64,000 nt of DNA from Triplophysa rosa (GCF_024868665.1 NC_079898.1:9161200-9225199), one strand, 5' to 3'; shown: positions 30,967 to 46,397, counted from the first letter of the stretch. Notes: generated by a model from the letters alone, not told the origin. Numbers and translations are program-made.

Positions 30967-33900
30967 ACGCACACACACACACACACACACCCCGTACACA
31001 GCTGCTTGTTATTTCATGCCCCATAAGGACCCTGTGACCACGAACATTCTAATACACATATCTAATTAAATAGGCATCGTGTGTGCATTCAAGTCCGACT
31101 GTCTTGTCTTGCTCTACACACACGCACACACACACGCACGCACGCACGCACACACACACACACAGATTGATAGGCTTATTGGCAAATAAAATTTTGCCAT
31201 GCCAAAGGACAAACATATTCCCTCAAAGTCACCCACGAAAGCCATATTTTTATGGGTGGATGGGATTTCATAGAGAATGTTGACAATGTTGTTTTAGCAT
31301 CATTTATTTAGCAGAATTTCATGGAAGCGTTGAATTGTAAAGTGAAGTTTGTATTTGGATAAAGCGTAAACTGTGGTCTAAGGGAACAGGTTAATGTATG
31401 TTATTCAAAACTGCTCAAACACTCTTTACCCACATGCACATGGCAGCTAAATGCATCTGTCAATCTACTTTTGAGGATTTTAGCCCATTCTGTACACACA
31501 GAGTTTGGTTATTTATGCTAGTGACAACCGCATTCTGTAACCAAATTCCTAATTTCTGGTAGTGACAACTGTGTGTACATTGTATCTGCATAGTGTGTAC
31601 AGAACCAAACCAAACGAAACGGTCAGGTCACTCTTTTGGTCGCTGACAGCATGCATGTATTGACTTAACAAATTTTGAGTCTGTCCCGCTCAATGTAGAT
31701 ACCCCTAAACAAAACCGCAATGCCGCATTGCTTGAATGTAATACTACTTCACCTAAAATGGTTATTTTAGGCAAAATTTCCAAACAGGTTAAACTGTTGG
31801 GATGTTGAGGTTAGGAGTGACTTTTGTATTTAATACACACATGAATGAAAATTTGGATTATTTACTCTTTATTCACTTAAAGTTAGCAGTGTGTACACAG
31901 TCTGTGTAATTTAAGTTTATGCACGACTAGTGGCACCAGACGGGATTACAATTTGCTTATTTAAACTACTAGAATCATTATGAACAATTATGTTGTAAAG
32001 TGATATTATACAATCAGACTAAAGCTTAATATTGTGAAATTTATCCATTAATAAAAGTATCATTTAAAACAGGAAGTTGCTCTTCTCTGCACTCATCGAA
32101 ATAGAGTACCGCAGACATGACGTATTTTTGAATGCAAACCCCAGAAGTGAAAGAAAAAAGTCAAGTGAAACAAAATCTGCGGTTAAAAAACCTCTAAATA
32201 TTTTCATTTTTTAATCTTGGACACTGCAGTTATAACCCGCTTGTGATTTTGTGTCTTAAAAGCAGTTCATTAAAAGAGTTGAGTTCATTTGTAAAGATTA
32301 TCTTGATTGACAAAACTTGTAAACATCATAAACCTTTGTTAATCCCAGATCTTATTTTTTGCAATCTTCCAAAAGTCTATGGGAAAAATGCATAGGCCTT
32401 CGGTCGATTACAAAAATATGTAATCTCTGCGGTACTCTATTCATAAATGTGTTTTATAAAAAAAAAAATTCTAGACAGATAGCCCAGGTCCGCAGTTCAC
32501 GCTGAGATTCTTAGCCTCTGGTTTCTCCTCTGACAAGCTGTGGCTGTCAATCATTTCAGATACCTCTTCTTATTTACCTCACCTAATGAAAATGACTGCG
32601 GTCTTAATCTGAAGGGCAGCGGTTGGATGTCTCCTCATGTTTAGGCTTTAGTATTTTAAAAAAGACTTGTAGTAAAATGTACAAGATGTTTTGAAAATAT
32701 TTCAGTGTCTGCGCCCGAGTCCGTGTGTTGCCGCCGCCCGCCGTTGACGCCGTCCAATGACGCCCATCACTCTCAATTACTCTTCATTGAACCGCTGTGA
32801 CAAAGCTCAACCGTACGATTAAAGTCCTTAATCCCGCTGCCCGCTGTCGGCAAAGAACAGAACGCTGGCAATGTCAATAACATTCAAGCGGTCTGGCATT
32901 AAAAAAAAAACAGCTTCTATTTTAGGGCGGCAGCTGAGTTTGGAGCAGAGCGAGTCGTAAAGGTGACACGGGTCAGAACTTTCTTGTCGGCATCAGGGGC
33001 GCGGGGGAGAAACAGACGGTCTCAGATGATTAAACAACTGTCAGCCGTTCGCGGTGAGGGGGGTGGCTGCATAAATATTGGATAGAAAGAGGTGACATGT
33101 GCGGCCGGTCTTTTAAACCTGTTGACGAGGCTTTCTTAAATAGATTCAGATCAGCGCCGCCGATTACAAAATTTAACAAAAGCCGTCATGCTGACAGGGA
33201 CAGGAGACTGAGGCTCGGGCGCAGACCCCCACAGCTGACCGGGGGACATGCTAACAACCCAGGACAACAAGCTGGTGATGAGTGCTCTGAAAGCAAAATA
33301 GACCTGCCGGTGTGCCGCCGTGCCAACAGCCCTCCCCACGCCCTTGTTCTTATTTTACTGCCTTGCATGGTGATATCCAGGCTTTGCAATTCAGCTTCCA
33401 CTTACAGAGAAGACTTAACAGCATTTAAGGATCTTGACCTGGCATTGCAAGTTCTGATGGGCAATATTTCTACTAAAATGCTTTTCTTTTATTAGCTTTT
33501 GGAATATATGCAGTTTATATTGGTAATACAAATATGTAATGCAAAATAATATTAGCATAGCAATATAAGGAAAAAGGTGTAAAACTTATTATCCACATTT
33601 TTAAGAATTTTCAAAGCAAGGGAATATGACCTTTTTTTCAATTGCGTTAACATGGTCAATGTCACAAATTGTAACAATTTTACCTTACAATCTTCTTCAT
33701 TTAGTCTTCATGTTATATAATAAATTGTCATTTTATATATTATTGTAATAGCAAACAAATTCATTGGGATGAATGAAAATTGCAAAAATCATCTCGCAGT
33801 TTCTCTGTGTACTTCATAGTGTTTGTCTCCAATCTGTCAGCCATCATGATTTGACTGACGCGTGACTGTCACGTCGCTCCCCCTCATTGATGTACTCTAG

Positions 33901-36900
33901 AATGTACAAGGCAGACTTTAGCCATTTCAGTTATGCACACAAGCCAGTGTTGGTTTTAAACAATAAAAAATCCTGTTAAACTGGCAGCAGTTGCGAGTGA
34001 TGAAATCTTGACCCTGAATTTCTGACCAACCTGGGGACATGTCACTGTTTATGTCACCGTGTGTCTTGAGTTTTTTTTATTTTGGCTGAGGGTTGTGGAG
34101 GGTGAGGTCACAGTGGGATGAACTTCTGAACCTGTAGGTTACTCTGTTACCATTTAGTCAAGTTTAGGTAGGGCTAATCCTTGGCTCAAGGCACAGATTC
34201 CATCAAACTCAACAGCAGAGATATATAGGTCTGGCCTCAATATAGCAAGCCAACAAACTACACTTATCTTTTTGGCAGGATTAAAGGGATAGTTCACCAA
34301 AAAAGAAAATTCTGTCATGTACTCACCCTCAGATTGTTCCATCCAAACCTGTATAAATTTCTTTGTTCTACTAAATACAGATATTTGGAAGAATGTCAGT
34401 ACAGTGTTTCCCACAGACTTTTGTGAGACTGGGGGCTAAATGTATTTTCCTCTAGGGGGGTCCAGAGGCATGCTCCCCCGTAAGAAAATGTTGCATATTT
34501 TAAAGGTAAAGGCTGCAATCTGGTGCATTTTAAGAGCAGAATTACGTGACTCAATCAATAAAGAATACAATAGCTATAGTAGTAATTTAATCTTTGGCTC
34601 CATAGGTATAAATGGTGATAATAGGGCACAAACAGTCAAAACATGTAGAGCATGATCCATCAAAAAATGAAGCAAAAAAGTGTTTAACAGTTGAACTAAT
34701 TTATTTATTACCATATATTAAGAACCAGTGGTAATAACATGGTAAATCATTTTCCAATGTTTGCTAAATAAAACAATAAATGAATTATACATTTTTACTA
34801 GAAATCCCAAATACAGTATATATGACCAAAATGTATCTGATATGAGTAATTTTATGTCATGACAACAACATTTTTGATGCTTGAAGTAGAGTACTGCATT
34901 TCAGGCCGAGCCCGACGGGACCCGACAAATTTAAGTTCCTAGGGCCGGCCTTCGAACCAGTTTTCAAGTCACAGTTAAAACGCGGGCTGGTCATCGGGCC
35001 TTTTTCACAGTGCCATTGTCCCATTATCACTTTACTATCCGGACCAGAACATGCATACATTATTTTGATGCGGCGACTGTTTAGAGTTAAACCGTAAGAA
35101 AAGCGCACACTCTCTCTGCACTACATAGTAATGTTAAGTTTGTGATTTATTATGTTTTCAACTTTATGCGCGCGTTGCGCAGACCTGTCAGTTTATATCA
35201 AAGTAACACGAGAGCAATTAATGATAGACACTTTCTACTGCGGTACATGCCGATCGGTCTGAGCAGCGCTGCTTGATGTCCGACATACCAAATATGTTGA
35301 CAAGTTTGGGACACGGTAACACAGGGCAGCATGTAATCGTGTGGCGCGCACCCATATATATTTTTTTCTTACAGCAACAGCCGAAGCTAAAGGAGGAATT
35401 TAAGCAGATTCATGCCCTTCATGCATTCAAATCATTAAAATTGGTGCGGTTGGCAATCAAACTGCGTTCTGTGCCTGAGCAACAAACAAAAATCTGCTAC
35501 TCTGAACATTTTTCTAAACTAACCTAATAAAGAAACGAAACAAAATATAATTTACCATTAAAAACAAAACTAAACTGTTTTAATACTATGTTAACTATTT
35601 ATAATTCTAAACTATTTTAACTATTTATTTATTCTAAACTATTTTAACTATTTTAACAGTTTAAACTGTGTCATTCACATTATTAATTCAAATTCGTGCT
35701 CCAGCACAGTTGGCAATCAAACTATGCATTCTGCACCCGAGCCACAAACAAAAAAATACTCCAATTTTGTTTAGAAAATAACTTAATTAAGAAACGAAAC
35801 GAAATTTGAATAATTTTAATTGCTGAAACAGCCTGTGTAATGCGGAGGTACAAAAACACTGTTGTATTCAGTATGGCTAGGCGAAGTCTTAAATTCTGGC
35901 CAATTCGCGTGTCTGCATTTCAACCGCGGAAGCTTGCGTTCGTATGTACAGTATGTGTTTGTGTGTGTGCTGCGAACATTGCGCTGAAGCAACAGACAGG
36001 GGGGCGCATTTCGTCTAGCTGTGAACAATGGCTCAACAACGAAACAACGGAGCAGAATACGAAACAAATTTTGGCTCGTTTTAAGACTGTGGTGGAACAA
36101 AATAGACTATGGCAGGCCACCATAGTCTCGTCAATGAATGGGAAACACTGCAGTTACCTAACATATCTCATCCCCCATTGACTCCCATAGTATTTATTTT
36201 CCCTACTTTGACAATGAAAATGGAGGATGAGATCTGTTTGGTTACTGACATTCTAACAAATATTTTCCTTTGTGTTCAGCAGAACAGAGAAATTTATACA
36301 GGTTTGGAACGACCTGAGGGTGAGTAAATGATGACAGAATTTTCATTTTTGGGTGGACTATCCCTTAAAGGTCATCGATGCGCTGAAAAATGTAGAAAAG
36401 ATCCCACATTTCTCAGTTGCTGTAGATTTTTTGTAGGGAAAACTTCTAGTTGCCAGTAAATCTTAATGTTTCAAATTTTAACTCTGATTTCAGAATAACT
36501 CAATCTAATTGCAACAGATCTCATAAGGGCTTATTAGAGATTTTATTCGATAATGGTTGGCTAGACTAGTTTTATCAAATCGTTAGATGATGAAAAATTA
36601 AGAACTTTCTCTTATGTTGATATGGGTGCAACAAGTAAATGATTCCATCCCACTGCATTCATTGAATCTAAGCTACAGATCTTCTACTTATGATTGGCCA
36701 TCTCTACCTCAGCTCGCTTTACGCCATTTTCTTTTAAGGTGACAAAGGGAATAGCCAATTGTTTTTCTGTTTATCAGAGGTGACATGACCATTGGCGCAA
36801 GTGGGCGAGGAGGCCCACTGTTGCCATAGCTAAATATACATCCCTGACAGCTTCATAATAGGTTCCAGGAAGTTCCGTTGAAAATAAAAACAAAGCAACA

Positions 36901-39900
36901 TTTCTAGCTGAATGGTTTTGAAAGGCCGTTTTTCCTTGCTGAATGGGAAAAATGTGGACTTCAGCATTCCACGGCAGTGATGCCAGTCGGATTGGATAGG
37001 CGCAGCCTTGTGTGTGCAGAACGAACGGGCCGAGATGGAGACGCAACAGACTGCAAAACCTGATTTATGGGAAAGTATTCGGTCACAAAAATGCCATAAA
37101 TATACAAATTCTCATATCTTTTGAATATTTAATCCATAGAGGAAATAAATGAAAGACAGATTACGATACTCTACACCAAGTTGTCATTGTGCAATTAACA
37201 AAGCTATATTAATGTCATCCTTTTATCTTTGCACTGGCTACAAAACTGGGGTGGTTGACAAGCGCGAAAGGGAATGAGGGTCTCAATTATGCACTTACAA
37301 ACTAAGCCTAGCAAAGCCTGTAATGTAAGCAACATTGTGTCAAATTTAGTCGGAAATCTTCAGAGCATTGCTGGCATGTGGATTCATGGCGCATACTTTT
37401 ACAACATACTTGTCTATTAAATTAGCATGGAGCAGACTTTATTTCTTGCGCTTTAATTTAATCAATTGTAATTAATTTAGAGAAATTGAAACTTTTTCAT
37501 AGTTTCTTTTTGCTGGTTGTTGTGCTGTATCATTTTCATTTTTTGCGTGTTTTACAAATAGAAAAACCTGCAAAAAACATGCACGATTGCTTGCGCAATA
37601 CGGAGACGTTGCGGCGAGATCTCCATTTGTTCTCATGTGAAAACAGAGCTTGAATGTTTACAAACACCTATCTTGCTGTTGCTATCTAAGAAGAATTTTG
37701 TCATGAATTCATAAAGATAATGCACTCACTGGCCTTGGGCCCATGCGCTCAGCTGTCCCACATTACCACACAGTATGGTGGAAGAACCACTTAACGCCGG
37801 CCGGTTTAAAATTACAGCTCTCCTGGCAAACGGCTGCAGTATTCTGGTCTTCCACCACTTCTGTAAATTGTGTTTGTATTTCTTTTTTGCCTCTCCGGTT
37901 TGGGGTAAATTATGTGCTGAGAGATGTTTTATGACAAACAGCAAACCCCAGGGAAGTGCACTTTAGACATCACTAGAAAACGTTGAGATGGGATGGGAAT
38001 TTGGCTGGAGTGCTTTTGCTCTTCAAACTCTCAGCCCACGAATGGAAACTAAGAGGCCGCACACGTTCTTGAAGTCACGCGCACCCGTAACCGCCGTCCG
38101 AGCATTTTGTGTGTGCGCCTTCGTACCTGTCTGCTTTTGATCGTCGCAGGAGTTGAACCGGGCGTAGTTGATCATCACGTCGTGCTCTCTCACCCTCTTT
38201 CCATGCAGGGCCGGTTACAGTATCGCAGACATGCAGACCCACAAGGGAGTCATTTATGACAGTTGTCGCCTTGGTCTGCTAAGCTGTGCAGGGCATTGCC
38301 CGACACTCTCGGCGTAGCATTTCAATGTCCCGCCGGGAGTACACCCGATAGGCTTTAATGTTTGCCCACTGTGGGGACCTTATGCTATCACTGCACAGAA
38401 ATGTTGTCCCCGAGCCTGTGTTGTCCAAAGTCACCAGCTGTTACCATGGAGAGAGTTTTTGGCACTGACATGAGCAGTTCTTCTGATGTCGGTGGACCAT
38501 TGTTACACTCATTGTGTTTTTCCAGTGTTAAAATTACTCTGCTTTGTAGTTGAATATATTGTTCAATTTTGGGAAACCTTGTTGGGAACTTTACAAATAT
38601 AGATCAAAATTTGAAAATAGGTTTACATTTATATTTGACACACATTTGACCAAATGGTAGTCAAACGTGACCTGGAACTGTTTGCTTTCCTACATTCTTT
38701 TTCCTACTATGGTATTCAATGGTGGCCAAGAACAGTTTGGTTACAAGCATTCTTCTATTCTTTTTCTGTGTTCATCACAACAAAGAAATGTATACAGATT
38801 TGGAACAACTTGGGGTAGTGTTGTCACGGTACCAAAATTTCAGTAGTCGGTACCAATACCAGTAAAATTCCACGGTTCTCGGTACCAATTTCGGTACCAA
38901 AGCAAAACACAAGTACATGCTAATTGAAACACAATTTTATTAGTAAAGCTCATTGTTAATATAAATGTATAGAAAGCAATGCCATTTTGTATACATGAAG
39001 TATAAGTTAATTGTTGCTGAAACTGTTGTGTGCTCTCTGGGGTCTTTCATGCTGATGAACATCCTCCTCAGTCTGCTGCTGTAGAAGACTTAAGTAAACC
39101 AAAAACATATTCAGTTACACAATTCTGGAACATCAATTCTTTTGGTTGGTGGCCTTATTTTTCTGATGTTTGAGTACATAAAATTTATGATGAATTTCTA
39201 TATTTCGTTAAATACCACAAAAGCTGTGGTGCCCTAGATCATGGCTTCCACTTTGAGAACCACTGTGGGCAGGTCAGTCGGTGTTTACTTTATGTAAATG
39301 ACTAAACAATGGCTTACACCATACAAACAACAAGGGCAACTGAAATCATGTGATCCACGACACAGACCAGCATCCCCTAACATGTAAACGCGCTCATTGA
39401 CTCGCACACGTGAGAATCCACACAGAGCTCTTCATTAATGCTCTTCTGCACTGTTTGGGCTGTTCCTCACAAGGCCCTCTGCCCTCTCATTCACTCTCTC
39501 TCACTCGCAGCAAACCGAAACAACTCAGATTAAGATTAATCCTCCTTAATGCACCGGCTCATAATATAGTCATTAGGTGAATTGAGCCTAATCCAGCCCA
39601 TCTAACCGCCGCGCTTTATAAAACACACGCAGGATTTGCTGTCAGTGCATGGAGGCTGGAAACACAGCATCACTTATAAATACAGCCCGGGCTGATACTT
39701 AATACTGATTAAGACTTCGCTGAATGGTAAATGTAAATGAGGAGTTTGGTGTTAAGCAGGAGTGTGGATGGAGATGGAGGCCATCTCTGGGGAGGAAGCA
39801 TTCACATTACATCAGTTGATTTTATATTTAAAGACTTTTGTGATATTGACCTGTGGTGCACATGTAGGTGGAACTTTGATAATCATTTTTAAAAATCTAA

Positions 39901-42900
39901 TTGAAATTTCAGGTTTCATCTGTATGCTGATTGTCGATTAGATGATGGATTCTTTGCTCTCTGGCTTGTGGTGGTAGTATCCAGACAGCGTGCAGTAGCA
40001 GCAACACAGCTGGCTTCTCTTAAACTGAAGGACCCAAGAGAAAGCTCAGCACCCGGGAGATTAATCAGATGTTGTCTTGTACTGCTGAAAGTTCACAACT
40101 GGACACAAGCCAATGTCAGGCTCCTTTAGATAAACACTGACTCTATCCCATAGTTCGCCACAAGCCAACATCTACTTCTAACGTGTGTTAGGCATAGTAG
40201 TGTTGTTTGAGTTTTTTGTGAAATGCTAGTTGGGGATAGTTCATAGAAAATGAAAATTCTTTCATCATTTACTCACTCTCATGTCATTCCAAACCTGTAT
40301 GACATAAATTCTTCTGCAGAACCCAAAAGAAGATATTTTGAAAAACCAACCAAACAACATTGGACCCCATTGCCTTCCATTGTATGGACACAAACCACAA
40401 AGACATTTCTCAAAATATCTTCTTTTGAGTTCCACAGAAGAAAGTCACATACATATTTTTAAAGACATAAGGGTGAATAAATGTTTATACACATTTTTTT
40501 GAGCTTTGTTAGCCAGTACAAGCATGTCACATCCCAGGACAGTCAATTGCCTGAATCCAGTAATGCACCTTTCAAGCATGTTGCATTCTCTTCCCTTTTT
40601 TCCCAGCGCTGACTCAAACAGCAGTCTACAGTAATTGTAGGCCGGGTTTGTTTTAGTATGCGCCTCGGTGTCTGTGGCTATCGTGTCTTGCTAACACAGT
40701 AGCTCAGTCCTGTTGTTTAAATCTACAGTGCGTGCTTGTGGGATATGCCCTCGCACCCCATGGGAATGCCATTAGTGTGGAGCTGAAGGAACACAGCAGG
40801 TGAAACAAATAAGGCCCAGAATTTTTTCTCCCTCTCGTCACCTCGCTTTTTTCTTTTCTTGCTCGCTTCTTTTCTCGCTCGCTTCTTTTCTCGCTCTCTC
40901 TCTTTCGTTCTTTTCTGTGCAGTTGCGGATGATGGTACTCACCAGGAGTGCTGTGAAATGTGCTCCGAGCCAGAGCATGTGTGCCGATTTATCCTGCCGA
41001 GCTGACCGCTCTCCCAGGCTTAACCTCTCAGTGTACGCCAGCCAGCCCCCCGCAGGCCCCCGTGCCCTCGCTCGAGACTCCACAAGGGTACTCGCTCAAA
41101 GGAAAGGAGCGGAAACAGGGTCTTGCGTTGCCTGTTTGTTTTTCCTCTAACTAGAGGTGCTAATTTGGGGCTGTTCCAGCTGAAGGACACACAGTGTCCA
41201 CTGAGTGGCGGACTGAAGCACTCCTCTATATCGGCATGAAAACGATAGGGTTGAATCTGACTGGATAGGAGAACGTATGTGGTGTGAAATAGTTATCGGG
41301 AAGAGAACGTCTTGTCTGTGGATGACTCCAGCGATCATGTAGCCGTTTTAAATGCTGGTCTCATCAACGAGCTGTCAGCGCTACTAGTTAATGAATTTGT
41401 TTCAACAAAACATCATTTTGCTCACTCTCATGATACCAGGAAGTTTTCACATGATTTTATGGTCACTAACACTAGGCCTAACATTTTGTGTCCCACTGGA
41501 GAAAAGTGGTATATTGGGTTGGGTCAACATGAGTAAATTAAAGGGATACTACTCACCCTCAGGTTGTTCCAAACCTGTATAAATGTCTTTGTTCTTCTGA
41601 ACACAAAAGAAGATATTTGGAAGAATGTCGATAACCAAACAGATCTCATTCCTCATATACTGCCATAGTAGGGGAAATATTCTTCCAGATATCTTCCTTT
41701 GTATTAAGCAGAACAAATAAGTTTAAACAGGTTTGACTTGACAAGAGGGTGAGTAAATGATGACAGAATTTTAATTTTTGGGTGAACCAACCCTTGTAAA
41801 ATGTGCATTGTTAATTTATTGCCATTGAAACATTACGCCACATCATGTTGCCAGCACGTCACTAAATCAACTTCTGCTAGGATGCACTCGCAGGCATCCC
41901 AAAGACTTCCCATCGCAGAGCACAGGAAGAAACCTTCAGCAGCACATTCCTCAGGAAGCGTCCGGCGGAGACGCGCTCACGCACAGCGGAACTGGAATCC
42001 GTACGCTTGCCATCTCTCAAATGTTTTAATTCAGCATGATAAAACATCCGTTATTTATAAGGTGATTGAGCGTAACGTATTTTGGAGCAGGAGTCCATCC
42101 ATCATGAGCAGACAGCAAGCTGTGAAACGCATTACTGTACAGCCAGACCCGCTCTTCAGCGGCCAGCTCCGCTCTGCTCTGTGGTCAGCCGGAATAATGT
42201 GGCTTCTGTTCAAAGTATGCAGCATACAAAATACATTTTATTTGCAGGATAACAGGTGCAAGCCAGGCAGGGAATGGCCACTAATGAAGTCATGGTTTGT
42301 GAATGCATGTTTTTTGGATAGGGTCCTTCTTGTTGGTTTTATGTATTTCCCCAGAAGTACTTGATAAGCACACATTTGCATCTAGTATTGAGGTAAGATT
42401 TAAAAAATATTAAAATATATATTAAAAACAACAGGGCTCCAGACAGCAATTTTTACAACTACTCTACTAGTATTTTTACAACTACTGGATTTTTTTCTGG
42501 TTGTTATATCTTATGTGAAAAGCCGAGTAGATCGCGAGCCCACCAGTGTAGGCCTTTGTGTGTGAGAAGGAGATCGTCTGGAGCTGCGCTCCATGCGCTG
42601 CTGGGTTACCCATCATTTAAAGGGAGCTGATCGCGACCACTCTATTCAATGCTTTTGTTTATACCAGCCGCGCAGCAGCAAAGCGTCCCAAAAGTGGCTC
42701 TCCGCGCCGCCTCGCTAAAGATACGCACCTTGTCTATTTTTGACGTGATGTTTCTCGCCGTCTTTGAGTCGGTCAAGGCTCAGCTCATTTACCATTTCTG
42801 TACAAATGTAAACGCATTTAAAACTGTTCCATTGAATTCTGCAATTTTTCCAATATTTTGGAACAGAATTAACAAAAAAGTCTGCGGATTCCGTATGAGC

Positions 42901-45624
42901 CTGGTATTGAGTAATGTCATATCCCTCTGAAATGAAAATAAAACTGCACATCGTAATTTCTGTGAGTTAAGTCTATTTATTATCAAAGTAAATTTCAATA
43001 ATTGCATTGCAGGCTGATTGAAGGTGTTCCCCTGAATTTTCTGCCTGCGCTCCTAAATATTTCAGTCAGGGGCTACAGTGCTCCTAGTAAAAAAAGTTCG
43101 TCTGGAGCCCTGAGCAAGTTCACATTTAATTGTGTAGCAACTTTTCACAGTAGATGTTTAAAGCAGCTTTATAGAAAATTCACGTTTCCACATGAAAATG
43201 TTTCCGTCAGAAATAATTTTTTTGCTAAAGTTGCTCTTAGTTTTTTTATTTGATGATTTTAAAGATATCAGATGATTTTGACGTTTAAAAAGTAGTCAAC
43301 TGTTATAATGGTGATAAACATTGTTTTAACTGCTCTGTAATTGGCAAGTGCTGAATCTCAAATTATCCAACAATTCTTTTTGATGTTCGTTCAAACCATA
43401 ATCTAATCTCATATGTTTTCAGTCAACCAATTTAGAAGCTGAACTGATGTTTAGCTGGTTGCAAAAGAAATAAACAAGCTGATCAAAACAAAATGTAGCG
43501 AAGCCAAATGTAAAAGATAAAGAGTCAGCTTCTGATAGTTTGTTTATCAGCACATACAGGTAAAAAGAAGAAATTGTGCAGTTAAATAAAAAAACACATT
43601 AAGCATCGTTCTCTCTTTTACTTTTTATACTCATTCTCACACTCGCAGCATTTCACCCCTGTCAAACCCAGCAGCGTTTGAATCTGCTCGAAATGACTGC
43701 AGGGCGATTTGAACAAAGCCCCTTAGGTCAAAGGTCGCCCTCAACCCTGCTGTTTATTTGTTTGCTTTTGTCACTCAAAATCTCTTCGGCACTTTTTTTA
43801 TTATCAGCCTCAAGGTGCAGCAAACAAAGCCTGGGCCGCTCCTAGAGAGCGGGAGAGAGTGATGAGGTGCAGGAGAGGCTGGGATTATGGTTGAGGGCTA
43901 GCTAAACAGGCCAGTTGTTTATCTTTGTGAAGTGAAGGTAGTGCTGTGCTGTCACTTTCTCATGCCTCACATAAAAAACACGCTGCTCGTCGTGCTTTTT
44001 GCTGGGTGAAGAGAAGTTCAACGTTGGAGCACATTGGCAGACCATTGTTTATTAGTTTACATAATGGTAAAAAGCTTTGATCTTGAAGAGCCAGATGCTT
44101 GATGCATCACAACATTAACGTTATTTTTAATACAATGTTTTGTACATTTTGCATGTTTTTTAGAGGAAGTAAAGTTGTTTTTAAGAGATCATGTTTGTTT
44201 TTTGAGCGCTGTGCTAGCAGCTCAAAGGCCATGGGTTCGATGCCCAAACTGATACAAACATGTACCTTTGAATCTGCCATTTTTTATGGATTAAATGTGT
44301 TTTATTTTATGCTTTGCAATGCTACCTTTTGTGTTTGATTAAGTGGAAAATTCAGGTGCAGCTCAACAATATAAATGTGAGCAATATTTCATCCCCCTCA
44401 TGCTGAAATACTGCTCTGATATCACGCTGTAAGGGGAAAAAACGAGTTACTTTGGAAGCGCTTGGAAAAGTTTTAATTTCTCTGGGGCTTTCAAATTGCC
44501 TGTTTAGGTTGTGGTGAGCATTGTTCTGCGCATTTATAAAAGACCAGCGCGGGTCGTACCGAGCGACCATATGGAGTTCCATAACATTGTTACAACCTAA
44601 TTGCCCTCTTCGACAAGTGCCAATTTTCTTCAAGAGACAGGAGAGAGGAGCGCGGGCGGACGAGAGGTGCGTTGACATGCGTCAAACTCCTCCCCACAGA
44701 TGGATCAGCCTGTGGTCGGGGCCTGAGATGAGAAGTCTCCCTGGGTTTGTTTTAGCCGTGCTGGCCTTGTTAGTTCGTCCCTCTCCTACAGCATTAAAGC
44801 AGGCTGCTGGAAAGGCCCGACTCTAATTCCTCTAGCAGATCAATAACCATCAGTATTTGGTTTTGGGCTGCTGGGTTGGTCATGGGTTGATCCCTAACTG
44901 CACCTCCCCACCCCCCTCGCTCGCCCCTGTTTGCAACCCTCGTGGTCTGGGGGTCATTTTGTTTGGAGGTAATTTTAACTGTGAGCTTGTGAACTGTATC
45001 TCAATTGAGTCTCATTTGGTACTTGTCTGTATTGGGCAACTTACAGACTACAGTGTACGGGGGCGGTTGGATTCATTCAGAAAGTGCAGAAATAAATGAG
45101 TGGCTCTTGTTCTTTTTAATGCATCAACTAAATAGACTGTGAAACTCAAGATAACATTAATTCATTTTATGATTCTAGCAAAGCAAATTCAAAGCCTTTT
45201 TTACATTTATCTCTTGTATCACTGCGCTGAGCTTAGTAGAAATATATTTTGAGAATTTTTTTTAATATACACAGCAAAGCTTGCTAGGTATTGGAATGAT
45301 GCCATAAGTGGACATATTTTTAATGTACTGAATTTCTCAGTTACAGAAGGCGTGTGCTATTCTTTGAGTAATTTCATTCATTTATTTTTGTAATATTGAA
45401 GTCTTAACAGTAAAGGGCAGTGTAGCTGTTTATAGCCTGACACAAGGCACTCGGTCCATGTAATCGACTAAAATATGTGACATAGCTGCCTGACAAATTA
45501 AGTTATTCACTCCTTTGTGATTAAATTAAGCAAATACAAAGGCCCAGCAAGTCTAGTACTGAGAGTCAGCCACTGTTTGCATTACTGCTGGTGTAGTCTA
45601 ATCATTGCTGCTCTGAATAGCAAT

Positions 45625-45681
<57 letters not shown>

Positions 45682-46346
45682 ACACAATAATGACACCACA
45701 CACACACCACACACGCACGCACACACACAATAATGACACCACACACACGCACAATAATGACACTACACACGCACACACAATAATGACACCACGCGCGCGC
45801 ACACAATAATGACACCACGCGCGCACACACGCACACACACACGCACACGCACACACACACGTTGGGTTTCCATGTTTTATGGGGACATTCCATAGACACA
45901 ATGGTTTTTATACTGTACAAACTGTATATCATATTCTCTACCCCTAACCCACCCCCTAACCCTAAAAGTCACACACAACTGTCTGCTCTTTTAGATTTTC
46001 GAAAAAGTCTGTATGATTTATAAGCTTGTTTCCTCATCGGGACAAAAAAATGTCCCCACAAGGACAAGGACATTTTGTCCCCATACCGTAGGGTTTACCC
46101 TTCCCACGCACACACACACACACACGCACACACACACGCACACACGCACGCACGCACGCACACACACAATAATGACACACACACACGCGCAATAATGACA
46201 CCGCACACACACGCACACACACACAATAATGACACCACACACACAATAATGACACCACACACACATGCACGCACGCAAACACACAATAATGACACCACAC
46301 ACACACACACACGCAATAATGACACCACGCACACGCAATAATGACA

Positions 46347-46397
<51 letters not shown>

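Larger units (their letters stand above)
30404..32099. other. gbf1 intron 3 with microsatellites
   Basis: No gene. It holds CA/CG-alternating arrays at 30893-30990 and 31116-31164; the rest is unassigned. Confidence 0.5.

Noticed and set aside
39230..39265. Second terminus of a hAT element starting near 38819
   Set aside because: CTTTGAGAACCACTG is a hAT-like end but does not match the left end, so I did not define a full element.
41801..42364. 187-codon plus-strand ORF as a gene
   Set aside because: No domain and no supporting context; ordinary chance ORF in intronic DNA.
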